Source: Massiliimicrobium timonense
Lineage (GTDB): Bacteria; Bacillota_I; Bacilli_A; Erysipelotrichales; Coprobacillaceae
Direction of reading: 5' to 3'
DNA: 38,559 nucleotides
NCBI RefSeq assembly: GCF_002160865.1
Contig: NZ_NFLJ01000029.1
Coordinates: 1 to 38,559 of the forward strand
Below, one piece after another: positions 1 to 8,664 of the stretch. The position numbers and the translations under genes were made by a program. The notes below the pieces were generated by a model, which saw only the letters and a program-made list of their open reading frames with translations, did no database searches and was not told the DNA's origin. Position 1 is the stretch's first letter. Each line of letters begins with the position of its first letter.

Positions 1-122
1 GTATACAACATCACCTTATCACTTAAGACATCATCTATAAGCATTGTCTTATCAACATAATAATAATTCTTATCCATGAATTCTTTAAAATTTTCTGTTC
101 CTGTTGTGATACGCTTCATCAT
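1..122 (-). CDS. AAA-ATPase-like protein, N-terminal fragment (cut by window edge)
   Basis: Only the first 40 codons lie inside the window, reading leftwards. The translation starts MMKRITTGTENFKEF and continues into YYYVDKTMLI. The 'F...YYVDKT.LI..LL' pattern is the usual start of the AAA-ATPase_like (PF09820/DUF1703) proteins, a large family of P-loop proteins of unknown role common in gut Firmicutes and Bacteroidetes. The start at 122 follows an AAAGGA ribosome site at a suitable distance. The P-loop should come just after the visible part, so the call rests on a short motif. It is not part of an operon with the next gene, which lies 108 bases upstream. Confidence 0.6.
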   Translation of the reverse strand, partial: MMKRITTGTENFKEFMDKNYYYVDKTMLIDDVLSDKVMLY

Positions 123-230
123 GATCTTTCCTTTCTTTTTTGATTACATTATAGCATAATACATCTCAAAAAAACACTCTCCGGCACAATTGTTCTATTA
201 ATATAAAAACATGACAAAATAAAGTCATGC

Positions 231-941
231 TTATTGTTGAATAATAACAGTTTGAAATTCAAAATGGGCATAATGCTGCCTTGATAAAGTATATTCAAAT
301 ATAGAACCATTGCTTAAATATGAAATCTGTTCTTCTTGAATATATGGTTCATTTTCTTTCAATCCAAGATATTGTTGTTCTAAAGGGGTTGACAAAGCAG
401 CTTGTATAGTTAAATGACAGCTTTGTATTTTTAGCTTTAAAACATTTTCAATATAACTATATATAGAACCTTTAAGATGTTGTAATTTTAAGTTTGGAAT
501 CACACTAATAGGAATATATGTAATATCAATTAAATGTGGAACTTTATCTAAAAACCTTAATCTTATAATATGATAAACAAAATCTCCAACATCTATTTGT
601 AATTTTTCTGATAAAAGTTCATCTGCTGGAACAACTTCAAATTCTAGAACATTGCTTGTGACTTCTTTAATCCCTTTATATTGTTCAGTCAAACCACGTC
701 CAAATTTACTTACTGGATTATCCATAGCTGGATCATAATCCTTCACAAATGTCCCAGCCCCACGTCTACGAATAATCAAACCTTCTTTAACCAAAATATC
801 TAAAGCTTTTTTCATTGTTTCTTTATTACAATGATAGCTCATACACAATACATACTCATAAGGGAGTTTTTGACCAAAAGTATATTCTTGATTTTTTATT
901 TTCTGACGAATATCATCAGCAATATCTCTGTACTTTGCCAT
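231..941 (-). CDS. GntR-family transcriptional regulator with UTRA domain
   Basis: This 236-residue protein has a GntR winged helix-turn-helix at about residues 1-70: YRDIADDIRQKI, then LPYE, then a recognition region ending in EGLIIRRRGAGTFV. A UTRA effector-binding domain follows at about 90-235. The architecture is that of the HutC/TreR subfamily, which usually controls sugar or amino-acid uptake by binding a small ligand. A GAGGTGAG ribosome site precedes the start. No transporter or catabolic gene is adjacent, so the regulon cannot be read from context and the ligand is unknown. The usual 'LPSE' before the recognition helix reads LPYE here. Confidence 0.85.
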   Translation of the reverse strand: MAKYRDIADDIRQKIKNQEYTFGQKLPYEYVLCMSYHCNKETMKKALDILVKEGLIIRRRGAGTFVKDYDPAMDNPVSKFGRGLTEQYKGIKEVTSNVLEFEVVPADELLSEKLQIDVGDFVYHIIRLRFLDKVPHLIDITYIPISVIPNLKLQHLKGSIYSYIENVLKLKIQSCHLTIQAALSTPLEQQYLGLKENEPYIQEEQISYLSNGSIFEYTLSRQHYAHFEFQTVIIQQ

Positions 942-1005
942 AAACTCACCTCACCAATATAAAAATACCATACTTTTTATTTAATTTCACGGTTTTTTTA
1001 TATTT

Positions 1006-1548
1006 TTATGATAATTTCATGCTTTGAAGCACTTTTTTATCTAAAGTAACAATTTTTAATTCACCATCTTCATAAACTCCAAAACTTTTCTGCCCAGCTT
1101 TAGGCAAAGATATAGAAGAAGGATTCAATAAAACAATACCATTTTCTTTCTTTAAAACAGGTTTATGAAAATGACCATACATAAAAATATCTCCACTGTG
1201 TAACATTGGTAAATGTGTTTCATCATATAAATGTCCATGCGTTAAAAAGAAGCGATACCCATCAGCATATAATTCACTATAATCCCCACGCATAGGAAAT
1301 TCCAAAACCATCTGATCTACTTCTGCATCACAGTTACCTCTAACTGCCATAATCTTATCCTTATATTGATTCAGTAGGTTTATAACCTTTTGAGGCTGAT
1401 AACCTTCCGGTAAAGGATTTCTTGGTCCATGATATAATATATCGCCTAATATAATCAACTTTTCCATCTTTTCTTCTTCATAAATCTCCATCACTTTTTT
1501 TAAATCATCATAAGATCCATGAATATCAGAAATAATCATCCATTTCAC
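1006..1548 (-). CDS. yfcE: YfcE/MJ0936-type metallophosphodiesterase
   Basis: This 180-residue calcineurin-like phosphoesterase carries the metal-binding set of the family: SDIHG near the N-terminus, [19 protein letters not shown] and GHFHKP. Relatives such as E. coli YfcE hydrolyse phosphodiesters with Mn2+, but the physiological substrate is unknown. I place the start at a GTG (1548) behind GGAGGG. The upstream in-frame ATG at 1581 lies inside the preceding gene. The GTG overlaps the stop of the exonuclease gene (GTGA), so the two are translationally coupled and probably co-transcribed. Confidence 0.88.
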   Translation of the reverse strand: MKWMIISDIHGSYDDLKKVMEIYEEEKMEKLIILGDILYHGPRNPLPEGYQPQKVINLLNQYKDKIMAVRGNCDAEVDQMVLEFPMRGDYSELYADGYRFFLTHGHLYDETHLPMLHSGDIFMYGHFHKPVLKKENGIVLLNPSSISLPKAGQKSFGVYEDGELKIVTLDKKVLQSMKLS

Positions 1549-2303
1549 ATTAATCCCTCCATTTTCACACCAACTGGGCAATGATCAGAACCCAATATAT
1601 CATTATAGATATAAGCATCTTCAATCTGTTCTTTTAAATCATCTGATACAACAAAATAATCAATACGCCAACCTGCATTTTTTTCTCTTGCCTTAAACAT
1701 ATATGACCACCATGAATACTTCTCTAATGTTGGATATCTATATCTAAACGTATCAATAAACCCACTCTCTAGTAACTCAGTAAATTTTTGTCTTTCCTCA
1801 TCTGTAAATCCAGCATTTTTATGATTTGTTTTATCATTTTTCAAATCAATTTCTTGATGAGCTACATTTAAATCTCCACATATGACAACTGCTTTATTTT
1901 GTTTTAATTGACAAACATATTCTCTAAAAGCATCTTCCCATACTTGACGATAGTCCAATCGTTCTAATCCTCTTTTTGAATTAGGTGTGTATACTGTTAT
2001 AAAATAGAAATTTTCATATTCTAATGTAATCACTCGACCTTCCTGATCATGTTCATCAATACCTAATCCATAAGTGACATTGAGTGGTTCTTTCTTTGTA
2101 TAGATTGCTGTTCCACTATATCCTTTCTTTATCGCATCATTATAATAAGAAAAATAGCCATCAAACTTTAAATCCAATTGATGCTTTTGCAATTTTGTTT
2201 CCTGTATTGCAAAAATATCAGCATTCACAGATAAGAAAAAATCTGCAAACCCTTTATTTAAACACGCTCTTAAACCATTCACATTCCATGATACAAATAA
2301 CAT
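1545..2303 (-). CDS. xth: Exonuclease III / AP endonuclease
   Basis: This 252-residue protein belongs to the endonuclease-exonuclease-phosphatase superfamily and has the normal length for ExoIII/ExoA. Visible active-site motifs are SWNVNGLRA (metal-site Asn), AIQETKL (metal-binding Glu), [16 protein letters not shown] (Asp/Asn) and GSDHCPV (Asp-His at the C-terminus). It cleaves 5' to abasic sites in base-excision repair in the cytoplasm. The gene is the first of a two-gene unit with the yfcE-like gene, which overlaps its stop codon. A GGAGGA ribosome site precedes the start. Confidence 0.95.
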   Translation of the reverse strand: MLFVSWNVNGLRACLNKGFADFFLSVNADIFAIQETKLQKHQLDLKFDGYFSYYNDAIKKGYSGTAIYTKKEPLNVTYGLGIDEHDQEGRVITLEYENFYFITVYTPNSKRGLERLDYRQVWEDAFREYVCQLKQNKAVVICGDLNVAHQEIDLKNDKTNHKNAGFTDEERQKFTELLESGFIDTFRYRYPTLEKYSWWSYMFKAREKNAGWRIDYFVVSDDLKEQIEDAYIYNDILGSDHCPVGVKMEGLM

Positions 2304-2325
2304 AATTTTCTCCTCCTATAAAAAA

Positions 2326-2340
2326 AGGGGCTATACCCCA
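2326..2340 (-). terminator. Intrinsic terminator after GyrI-like gene
   Basis: On the minus strand the sequence reads GGGGTATAGCCCC followed by seven T. The hairpin overlaps the last two codons and stop of the GyrI-like gene and lies just upstream of the xth ribosome site, so it separates the two units. Confidence 0.7.
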
Positions 2341-2945
2341 TCCTCCTCAATAGCATATCTTACAATTGTTTTTAATTTATCAACTGGATTCTTTTCAGGA
2401 TCATTTAAATAAATCTCATGATGAAATCCACTTAGTTTCATTCCTTGAATTGTAATATATTCCATAATCTGTTTGGTTGTATTAATTTCAGTATTATAAG
2501 CTCCTTTATGCAACATCTGAACACATCGTCCCTCTTGAAACTTTTTTAAATAAACATCAATAAGATATGGATTATCTTTTTTTAAAGTCACACTTTCTCT
2601 AATCATTTCAAAAGTTTGTTCATCAAGGACTTTTGGTTGAGCAATCATCAAAGTAAATTTGATCATCTTTTTTCTTGTGACATCAAATTGACTATTATCA
2701 TATGTATCCCATAATCCTTCTAATGGAGAAATCAAATACAATAAATCCATTTTTTCCTTAAAATAATCTTTAATTGCCTTAGATAATATATGTAAAGCCT
2801 CTGCTTTCAGTTTAAATTCTTCAACGTTAGGATTTCCAATTCCATCAACCATTAAAAAATTAAATTCTGGTACATCAACAACATCTATTTTTTTGGTTGA
2901 AGCATCATATTGCTTTTTATACTCTCGTCTAATGCCTTCTTTCAC
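2331..2945 (-). CDS. GyrI-like small-molecule-binding domain protein
   Basis: This 204-residue cytoplasmic protein looks like a stand-alone GyrI-like/SHS2 (Lin2189-type) protein. It begins KKQYDASTKKIDVVDVPEF, followed by FLMVDGIGNP, then a middle stretch that includes a Trp-containing GLWDTYD, and ends with EIYLNDPEKNPVDKLKT, a frequent C-terminal signature of the family. Relatives bind hydrophobic drugs or act as effector domains of AraC/MerR regulators, and some hydrolyse cyclopropanoid toxins. Here there is no attached DNA-binding domain. The gene appears monocistronic, with its own ribosome site (GGAGGAT) and a terminator at its end. Confidence 0.75.
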   Translation of the reverse strand: MKEGIRREYKKQYDASTKKIDVVDVPEFNFLMVDGIGNPNVEEFKLKAEALHILSKAIKDYFKEKMDLLYLISPLEGLWDTYDNSQFDVTRKKMIKFTLMIAQPKVLDEQTFEMIRESVTLKKDNPYLIDVYLKKFQEGRCVQMLHKGAYNTEINTTKQIMEYITIQGMKLSGFHHEIYLNDPEKNPVDKLKTIVRYAIEEDGV

Positions 2946-3057
2946 TTAAAATCCTCCCTTCACTGCCATTACATTATATATAATTTTCTAAAAAATATCT
3001 ACTTATTTTAGGATTTTTTTATTTTTTATCACTTCTTTTTTTGTTTTTCACACAAAA

Positions 3058-3080
3058 AAAGTGATTTTTTTAATCACTTT
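3058..3080 (-). terminator. Intrinsic terminator of nrdDG
   Basis: The minus strand reads AAGTGATT-AAAA-AATCACTT followed by seven T. It overlaps the nrdG stop codon, marking the end of the nrdD-nrdG unit. Confidence 0.75.
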
Positions 3081-3595
3081 CCATCCCATAAAACAACCAT
3101 ATGAGCTTGATTTGTTCTCTTTATATCAATAATTCTTTGATTTTCAGAACCTCTAAATTTCAAACGAATATTCTTTTGATCAACTAAAAAAGGACCATCA
3201 ACCAAGATATCTAAATAATTTAATATTTCATCCGTATCCTCTCCATAGACTCTCCCACCAGGTTGTAAATCTTCATACAGATAACCTGTATAACACCAAA
3301 TATCCTTATCCGGATACTTTTCATGAACCTGTCTTAATAAAGGTAATAAACCTTTTTGATTTACAAGTTCCATTGGCTCTCCACCTAACAATGTCAGACC
3401 TGAGATATGTTGAGGCGCTAATGCCTGTAATATAAAATCAATTGTATCTTGTGTGAAATCTTCACCATATTGAAAATCCCAAGCAATCTCATTAAAGCAA
3501 TCAGGACAATGATGAGTACAGCCCGAAACAAAGAGTGATACTCGCACTCCTGTTCCGTTGGCTATATCTACAGTTTTAATCGTTGCATATTTCAT
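3074..3595 (-). CDS. nrdG: Anaerobic ribonucleotide reductase activating protein
   Basis: This radical SAM enzyme of 173 residues uses a [4Fe-4S] cluster and S-adenosylmethionine to generate the glycyl radical on NrdD. The cluster motif CxxxCxxC is CTHHCPDC with cysteines 26, 30 and 33. LTLLGGEPME, the SAM-contacting GGE motif, follows, and the length is normal for NrdG. The gene begins two bases after the nrdD stop and shares its transcript. It works in the anaerobic synthesis of deoxyribonucleotides, consistent with an anaerobic host. Confidence 0.95.
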   Translation of the reverse strand: MKYATIKTVDIANGTGVRVSLFVSGCTHHCPDCFNEIAWDFQYGEDFTQDTIDFILQALAPQHISGLTLLGGEPMELVNQKGLLPLLRQVHEKYPDKDIWCYTGYLYEDLQPGGRVYGEDTDEILNYLDILVDGPFLVDQKNIRLKFRGSENQRIIDIKRTNQAHMVVLWDGK

Positions 3596-3597
3596 TT

Positions 3598-5784
3598 TTA
3601 TAAATGAAGTACACGTTCCTTAATTTCTTGTGTACGTCCCTGATTCCAGAACTGTGTTCCAATATATCCACATGTACGTCTGGCAACGCTCATCTTATCC
3701 TGATTTGTATTTCCACAATTTGGACAAATCCAAATCAATTTTCCATCTTTATCTTCTTTAATTTGAATTTCACCATCATAGCCACATTCCATACAATAGT
3801 CACTCTTTGTATTCAATTCTGCATACATAATATGTTCATAAATATGCTTCATAACAGCTAAAACAGCTTCAATGTTATCTTGCATATTTGGCACTTCAAC
3901 GTAGCTAATTGCTCCTCCTGGAGATAATTTCTGGAATTGTGATTCAAAAGTTAATTTTGTAAAGGCATCTATTTCTTCAGTAACATTAACATGATAACTA
4001 TTTGTAATATAGTTTTTATCAGTCACACCTGGAATCTTTCCAAAACGTTTTTGTAAACATTTTGCAAACTTATAAGTTGTTGATTCAATTGGTGTTCCAT
4101 ATAAACTAAAATCAATATTTTCTTCTGCTTTCCATTTCGCACAGGCATCATTTAAATGTTGCATCACTTCTAAAGCAAATGGTGTCGCATCTGGATCAGT
4201 ATGTGATTTTCCTGTCATATATTTCACACATTCACAAAGACCGGCATAACCTAATGAGATCGTTGAATATCCACCATATAGTAATTGATCAATTGTTTCA
4301 CCTTTTTTAAGTCTGGCAAGTGCACCATATTGCCATAAGATTGGTGCAACATCACTGACAGTCCCTTTTAAACGATTATGACGACACATTAAAGCTTCTT
4401 TACATAAAGCCAGTCTTTCATCCATAATACGCCAGAATTCTTTCATATCACCTTGTGATGAACAAGCAACATCTACTAGATTAATAGTCACAACACCTTG
4501 ATTAAAACGTCCATAATATTTAGGTTTATTTGTCTTTGGATCAACATAAGGTGTTAAGAAACTACGACATCCCATACATGTATAACAATGTCCTTCATTA
4601 TTTTTATCCACTTTTAATTCCAGCATTTTCTTTTCAGAAATATAGTCTGGAACCATACGTTTTGCTGTACATTTCGCTGCTAATTCAGTTAAATACCAAT
4701 ATTTGCTGTTTTCACTAATATTATCTTCTTCTAAAACATAAATCAACTTAGGGAAAGCTGGTGTCACATAAACACCTTTTTCATTTTTAACACCTAAAAT
4801 TCTTTGATTTAATGTTTCTTCAATAATTAAAGCCAAGTCATCTTTAATTTGTCCATCAGGAACTTCATTTAAATACATAAAAACTGTCACAAATGGTGCT
4901 TGACCATTTGTTGTCATCAACGTAATGACCTGATATTGAATCATTTGAACACCACGATTAATTTCTTTACGTACACGATATTCTGCCAATTCGTTAATCT
5001 GTTCTTCACTGACAGGAATATTTTCCTGCTCAAATTCTTCACGGACTTCTTTTCTAAACTTTTGACGACTGACATCAACAAAAGGAGCAAGATGTGACAA
5101 GCTAATACTTTGTCCCCCATATTGTGAACTTGCAACTTGAGCAATAATTTGTGTCGCTATATTACAAGCTGTTGAAAAGCTTTTTGGTCTTTCAATCATC
5201 GTTTCACTAATGACTGTTCCATTTTGTAACATATCTTCCAGATTAACTAAACAGCAATTATGCATATGTTGAGCAAAATAATCTGAATCATGGAAGTGAA
5301 TAATTCCTTCTTCATGAGCCTTCACAATATGACCAGGCAATAAAAGACGTTTTGTAATATCTTTACTGACTTCCCCTGCCATATAATCTCTTTGCACACT
5401 ATTGACAGTTGGATTCTTATTAGAATTTTCTTGTTTTACTTCTTCATTTGCACATTCAATCAAACTTAAAATCTGTTCATCAGTTGTATTTGATTTACGT
5501 ACTAATGCTCTCATATAACGATATGTAATATATTTTCTAGCTACTGCAAAAGCATTCAATTTCATAATTTCATTTTCTACAAGATTTTGAATTTCTTCAA
5601 CATTCAAAGCTCTTTTCATCTTTTCACATTGATACTTCACATTATTTGTAATATTATCAATATCTTCATCCGATAATCTATCTTTACCTACAACTTCATT
5701 ATTTGCTTTTTCAATTGCAGCTGTAATCTTTGTCTGATCAAATAAAACTTCTGCTCCATTACGCTTAATAATTTTCATAAACAT
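3598..5784 (-). CDS. nrdD: Anaerobic ribonucleoside-triphosphate reductase
   Basis: This 728-residue class III reductase converts NTPs to dNTPs under anaerobic conditions. It has an N-terminal ATP-cone (KIIKRNGAEVLFDQTKI) that senses ATP/dATP and a central catalytic barrel. Near the C-terminus a zinc site (CMECGYD and CPNCGN) precedes the glycyl-radical loop RRTCGYIG, with Gly706 as the radical residue. Both the first ATG (5784) and the third codon (5778) fit the GGAGGAAGG ribosome site. nrdG follows directly. The 217-base upstream gap holds an inverted repeat that may be regulatory. Confidence 0.96.
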   Translation of the reverse strand: MFMKIIKRNGAEVLFDQTKITAAIEKANNEVVGKDRLSDEDIDNITNNVKYQCEKMKRALNVEEIQNLVENEIMKLNAFAVARKYITYRYMRALVRKSNTTDEQILSLIECANEEVKQENSNKNPTVNSVQRDYMAGEVSKDITKRLLLPGHIVKAHEEGIIHFHDSDYFAQHMHNCCLVNLEDMLQNGTVISETMIERPKSFSTACNIATQIIAQVASSQYGGQSISLSHLAPFVDVSRQKFRKEVREEFEQENIPVSEEQINELAEYRVRKEINRGVQMIQYQVITLMTTNGQAPFVTVFMYLNEVPDGQIKDDLALIIEETLNQRILGVKNEKGVYVTPAFPKLIYVLEEDNISENSKYWYLTELAAKCTAKRMVPDYISEKKMLELKVDKNNEGHCYTCMGCRSFLTPYVDPKTNKPKYYGRFNQGVVTINLVDVACSSQGDMKEFWRIMDERLALCKEALMCRHNRLKGTVSDVAPILWQYGALARLKKGETIDQLLYGGYSTISLGYAGLCECVKYMTGKSHTDPDATPFALEVMQHLNDACAKWKAEENIDFSLYGTPIESTTYKFAKCLQKRFGKIPGVTDKNYITNSYHVNVTEEIDAFTKLTFESQFQKLSPGGAISYVEVPNMQDNIEAVLAVMKHIYEHIMYAELNTKSDYCMECGYDGEIQIKEDKDGKLIWICPNCGNTNQDKMSVARRTCGYIGTQFWNQGRTQEIKERVLHL

Positions 5785-5885
5785 CCTTCCTCCTTAGTCT
5801 TGTACCTGTAAGTTTACCATAATCCTCAGTTCAAAAAAAGGAATATGCTCTATAGGTCCACAGTTTTTTCTTTGTTCACAAACAA

Positions 5886-5922
5886 AATCAAAAAACATTG
5901 ATAAAAACAACGTTTTTTGATT
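5886..5922. promoter_or_regulatory. Inverted repeat upstream of nrdD / downstream of acylphosphatase
   Basis: Fifteen-base arms (AATCAAAAAACATTG and CAACGTTTTTTGATT, one mismatch) enclose a 7-base loop. Flanking T-runs on either strand make a terminator of the acylphosphatase gene plausible. The position between two minus-strand genes would also fit an operator in the nrdD leader. I see no clear NrdR box. Confidence 0.5.
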
Positions 5923-6001
5923 TTTATAACTTTCCTATGAAAATAACTATCCCTATTATAACCGATATTTTTTAAAAGAAAAGACTTGACATGATAAATA
6001 A

Positions 6002-6271
6002 TTAATATTTCAATTCAAATCCCTTTTCTTCTTTTAAAATCTCTAAATCTTCCATCATACATTCGTCGATACGTATATAACGTATACTTTTCATATGATC
6101 AATAAGCTGCTGAATACGTACCCACTCACCTTGAATACATGCCTCAACATCCCCATTACTCAAATTTCTTACCCATCCTGTTAAATGCAGACGTGTCGCT
6201 TGTTGATAAACTGTAATACGAAAACCAACCCCTTGAACACGTCCTTTAAAAATAATATGTTTTCTTACCAT
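6002..6271 (-). CDS. acyP: Acylphosphatase
   Basis: At 89 residues this has the typical size of the small alpha/beta acylphosphatases, which hydrolyse carboxyl-phosphate bonds such as acetyl phosphate. Signature 1 is FKGRVQGVGFR with the phosphate-binding Arg18. Signature 2 is GWVRNLSNGDVE with the catalytic Asn36. It is cytoplasmic and apparently transcribed alone, since neighbours on both sides are separated by hairpins. A GAAGGTGAG ribosome site precedes the start. Confidence 0.94.
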   Translation of the reverse strand: MVRKHIIFKGRVQGVGFRITVYQQATRLHLTGWVRNLSNGDVEACIQGEWVRIQQLIDHMKSIRYIRIDECMMEDLEILKEEKGFELKY

Positions 6272-6312
6272 AGACTCACCTTCTTTTTCTTATTTTATCA
6301 TTTTCAATGAAT

Positions 6313-6345
6313 GAAAAAAAGAGAAATCAATACAAGATTTCCCTA
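6313..6345 (-). terminator. Intrinsic terminator after ABC exporter genes
   Basis: The minus strand reads AGGGAAATC-loop-GATTTCTCT and then seven T. It begins at the stop codon of the permease gene and ends the ABC transporter unit. Confidence 0.7.
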
Positions 6346-7065
6346 ATCATCTAATCCTTTTTTCTTGTAACCATACATAAAAGCAATAACACCCAAAATA
6401 ATCCATACGATACAAACAATTATAGCTATCACTGTATCTTGATTAAAGAAAGGCTGCTTTGTTGATAATTGTAAATAAAGTGTTTGGAAAGAAGTTGTTG
6501 GAAAAATAACTGCAATTTTTTCAATCATCTCATTCAGTTGACTAAAAATAGGTGGCAGCATTAAGAAAATCATCAAAGGTGAACTTAAGGTTCCAGCACT
6601 CATTTGATCTTTAGAAAGCAAACCTACCAAAGCACCAAAAAACAAGACACTTAATGATGCTAAAATGTAAAAGATAAGAAAATATACGAAATATCCTATT
6701 GGTTCTTGACAAACAAGGAAAATAAGGATTCCATCAATTAGCATCAAAACCAATGCAACAAAAGCTTTACTTAACAAAAAATCAGCTGCGCTGACATTAG
6801 CTAACATTAACGAACGCAAAGTATGTTTTTCTTTTTCCTCAGCTACCATATTAGCTAAGACATTCAATGGAATAATAGAAATAGTCATAACGATGCACAT
6901 CACAATGACAAAACTCCCTGTTGCTTCTTGAAGTATATCTCCTAATAAAAACTTATACATGACTCCAAATAAAACGGGCAAAGCTAACATTAAAAATACA
7001 TTTTTATTCACAAAACAATTTTTCAAATCTTTCATAAACAATGCTTTACAAATACGTATATTCAT
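6343..7065 (-). CDS. ABC-2 type transporter permease
   Basis: This integral membrane protein of 240 residues has six probable hydrophobic helices in the ABC-2 arrangement. A first helix comes after a cytoplasmic N-terminus (VFLMLALPVLFGVMYKFLL), and the TIIPLNVLANMVAEEKEKHTLRSLM-type loop region typical of CcmB/NatB-like permeases is present, with the conserved 'EEKE..TL..L' stretch facing the ATPase. Its start codon overlaps the stop of the ATPase gene, so the two form one exporter. The substrate cannot be deduced; related pairs move peptides, antibiotics or Na+. Confidence 0.85.
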   Translation of the reverse strand: MNIRICKALFMKDLKNCFVNKNVFLMLALPVLFGVMYKFLLGDILQEATGSFVIVMCIVMTISIIPLNVLANMVAEEKEKHTLRSLMLANVSAADFLLSKAFVALVLMLIDGILIFLVCQEPIGYFVYFLIFYILASLSVLFFGALVGLLSKDQMSAGTLSSPLMIFLMLPPIFSQLNEMIEKIAVIFPTTSFQTLYLQLSTKQPFFNQDTVIAIIVCIVWIILGVIAFMYGYKKKGLDD

Positions 7066-7895
7066 TATGATTCCTCCTTCGTCAATGTTAAAAAGACTTC
7101 TTTTAAAGTTGGCTCAATTGAGTGAATCATTAATAATTCATCAATCTGTTCCAATTCCTGCTTTAAAAGTTTTAAATCTAAAGGAATCGTATAATCCTGC
7201 TGAGTTGTTTTAATACGAATCTGTTTCTTAGAATATTTCAGTTTGAGAGCTTCAGGTTGTCCACTTTCAATAATATGTCCATGATTCAAAAAGGCTACAC
7301 GATGACACATTTCATCTGCTTCTTCCATATTATGAGTTGTTAAAAAGACAGTTGTCCCTTTCGCATTCAGTTTTTTGATGATTTCTCTCACTTCATTTGC
7401 TGTGGAAGGGTCCAAATTAGCTGTAGGTTCATCTAAAAATAGAAGTGAAGGTGAATGAATAATTGTTCTAGCAAAGATTAATCGTTGTTTCATTCCTTTT
7501 GATAATTGACTAACCAACTGTTTTTTCGCCTCTAATAAATCTACTTCTTCCAAGACTTTTTCAATACAGCTTTTATCAATACCATAGATTTTTGCAAATA
7601 ACAACAAATTATCATAAACACTCATCTTTTCATATAAACCACTATTATCACTCATAATCCCTATTTGACTTTTGATTTTTGAAGAAAAAGGACTCTCTTT
7701 CAATATCTGAATCTCTCCTCCATCACTTTTTAATTGCCCCGTCAATAATTTAATCGTTGTTGTTTTTCCAGCCCCCGAAGGACCTAAAAAGCCAAAAATT
7801 TCCCCTTTTCGAACTGAAAAATCACATCCTTGTAAAGCAACAGTTGTCTGAAACCTTTTTGATAGTTGTTTGACTTCAATCACATTTTCTTCCAT
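7065..7895 (-). CDS. ABC transporter ATP-binding protein
   Basis: This is the nucleotide-binding subunit of a two-component exporter. Walker A is GPSGAGKTT, the signature is reduced to QLSKGMKQR, Walker B is LLFLDEPTANLD, and the switch His lies in TTHNMEEAD. The C-terminal 60 residues form the small domain common in drug and peptide exporters. I start at the ATG at 7895, six bases behind GGAGGG. In-frame ATGs upstream (7946, 7916) sit among duplicated GGAGGG-TATAT-ATG-like sequences, so a slightly longer product is possible. It precedes the permease with a 1-base overlap. Confidence 0.9.
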   Translation of the reverse strand: MEENVIEVKQLSKRFQTTVALQGCDFSVRKGEIFGFLGPSGAGKTTTIKLLTGQLKSDGGEIQILKESPFSSKIKSQIGIMSDNSGLYEKMSVYDNLLLFAKIYGIDKSCIEKVLEEVDLLEAKKQLVSQLSKGMKQRLIFARTIIHSPSLLFLDEPTANLDPSTANEVREIIKKLNAKGTTVFLTTHNMEEADEMCHRVAFLNHGHIIESGQPEALKLKYSKKQIRIKTTQQDYTIPLDLKLLKQELEQIDELLMIHSIEPTLKEVFLTLTKEES

Positions 7896-8142
7896 CATAT
7901 ACCCTCCTTTTTTCATTATATACCCCCCCTCCGACATTTTTTGCAATAGAAAATATCATTTGAGGTTTAAATCATTTTTATCTTCTCACCCTTATAGATT
8001 TCATACATTTTTCTACTTCTAGAATATCATAGCCATTTTTCATAGGCAAGTATCAAATAATTAAATAAAACAAACAAAAATGCGACAATGAATCGTATTT
8101 TTAATATCAATATTTCAAAGAAATGAAGTTTGAAATCAATTC

Positions 8143-8553
8143 TTATTTTCTATGCCAGTGATAATAAAGGAATAAATTATATCCTAATAGACTTATCATA
8201 TTTCCTATAAGGAAAAGAAGAAAAGGAATTCCATCTACCAACATATAATAAATCTTTGGAGGATAAGCTTCTGGCAATATATATAAACAAATAAAACTAG
8301 CAATAATCAATATAAACCAAACAATCAAACAGATGATATCCATCTTCCTATTATTTTTATCCAACAACAACATTCCATTCCAAATTGATGTCATAATCCC
8401 TAATTCTATAAATACCCATGTGATAGTCAAAAAATAATTATGCTGTGATATAAAAGTCAATATATCATAACGAATGTATTGATAATATAACATCAACATC
8501 AAGTAAAAAACAGGAAATATCAAAATATAAATCTTTTTTAAAGTCTTTTTCAT
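8143..8553 (-). CDS. Small multi-pass membrane protein of unknown function
   Basis: This product of 136 residues is strongly hydrophobic, with four likely transmembrane helices at about residues 8-26, 40-60, 72-93 and 105-128. Short basic loops (KNNRK) and a basic C-terminus (YHWHRK) lie between and after them. I recognise no family. The ATG at 8553 is preferred because AGGTG lies seven bases upstream. It stands alone, with gaps of about 100-250 bases on either side, so context gives no function. Confidence 0.6.
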   Translation of the reverse strand: MKKTLKKIYILIFPVFYLMLMLYYQYIRYDILTFISQHNYFLTITWVFIELGIMTSIWNGMLLLDKNNRKMDIICLIVWFILIIASFICLYILPEAYPPKIYYMLVDGIPFLLFLIGNMISLLGYNLFLYYHWHRK

Positions 8554-8623
8554 TATCAATCACCTCTCTACTTTCAGTATATCATTTTTCATTCAATGTT
8601 TCATAAATATATCATTTCATCAA

Positions 8624-8655
8624 AAAAGCTGTTAACTTCTACAGCTAACAGCTTT
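8624..8655 (-). terminator. Intrinsic terminator after galE
   Basis: The minus strand reads AAAGCTGTTAGC, a short loop, then GTTAACAGCTTTTTT. The stem is strong, ends in a T-run and lies ten bases after the galE stop, ending the four-gene operon that starts near 10694. Confidence 0.8.
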
Positions 8656-8664
8656 CCTATATTT

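Noticed and set aside
3604-5144. Several plus- and minus-strand frames within nrdD
   Set aside because: They lie wholly inside a well-conserved gene, have no ribosome sites and are shadows.
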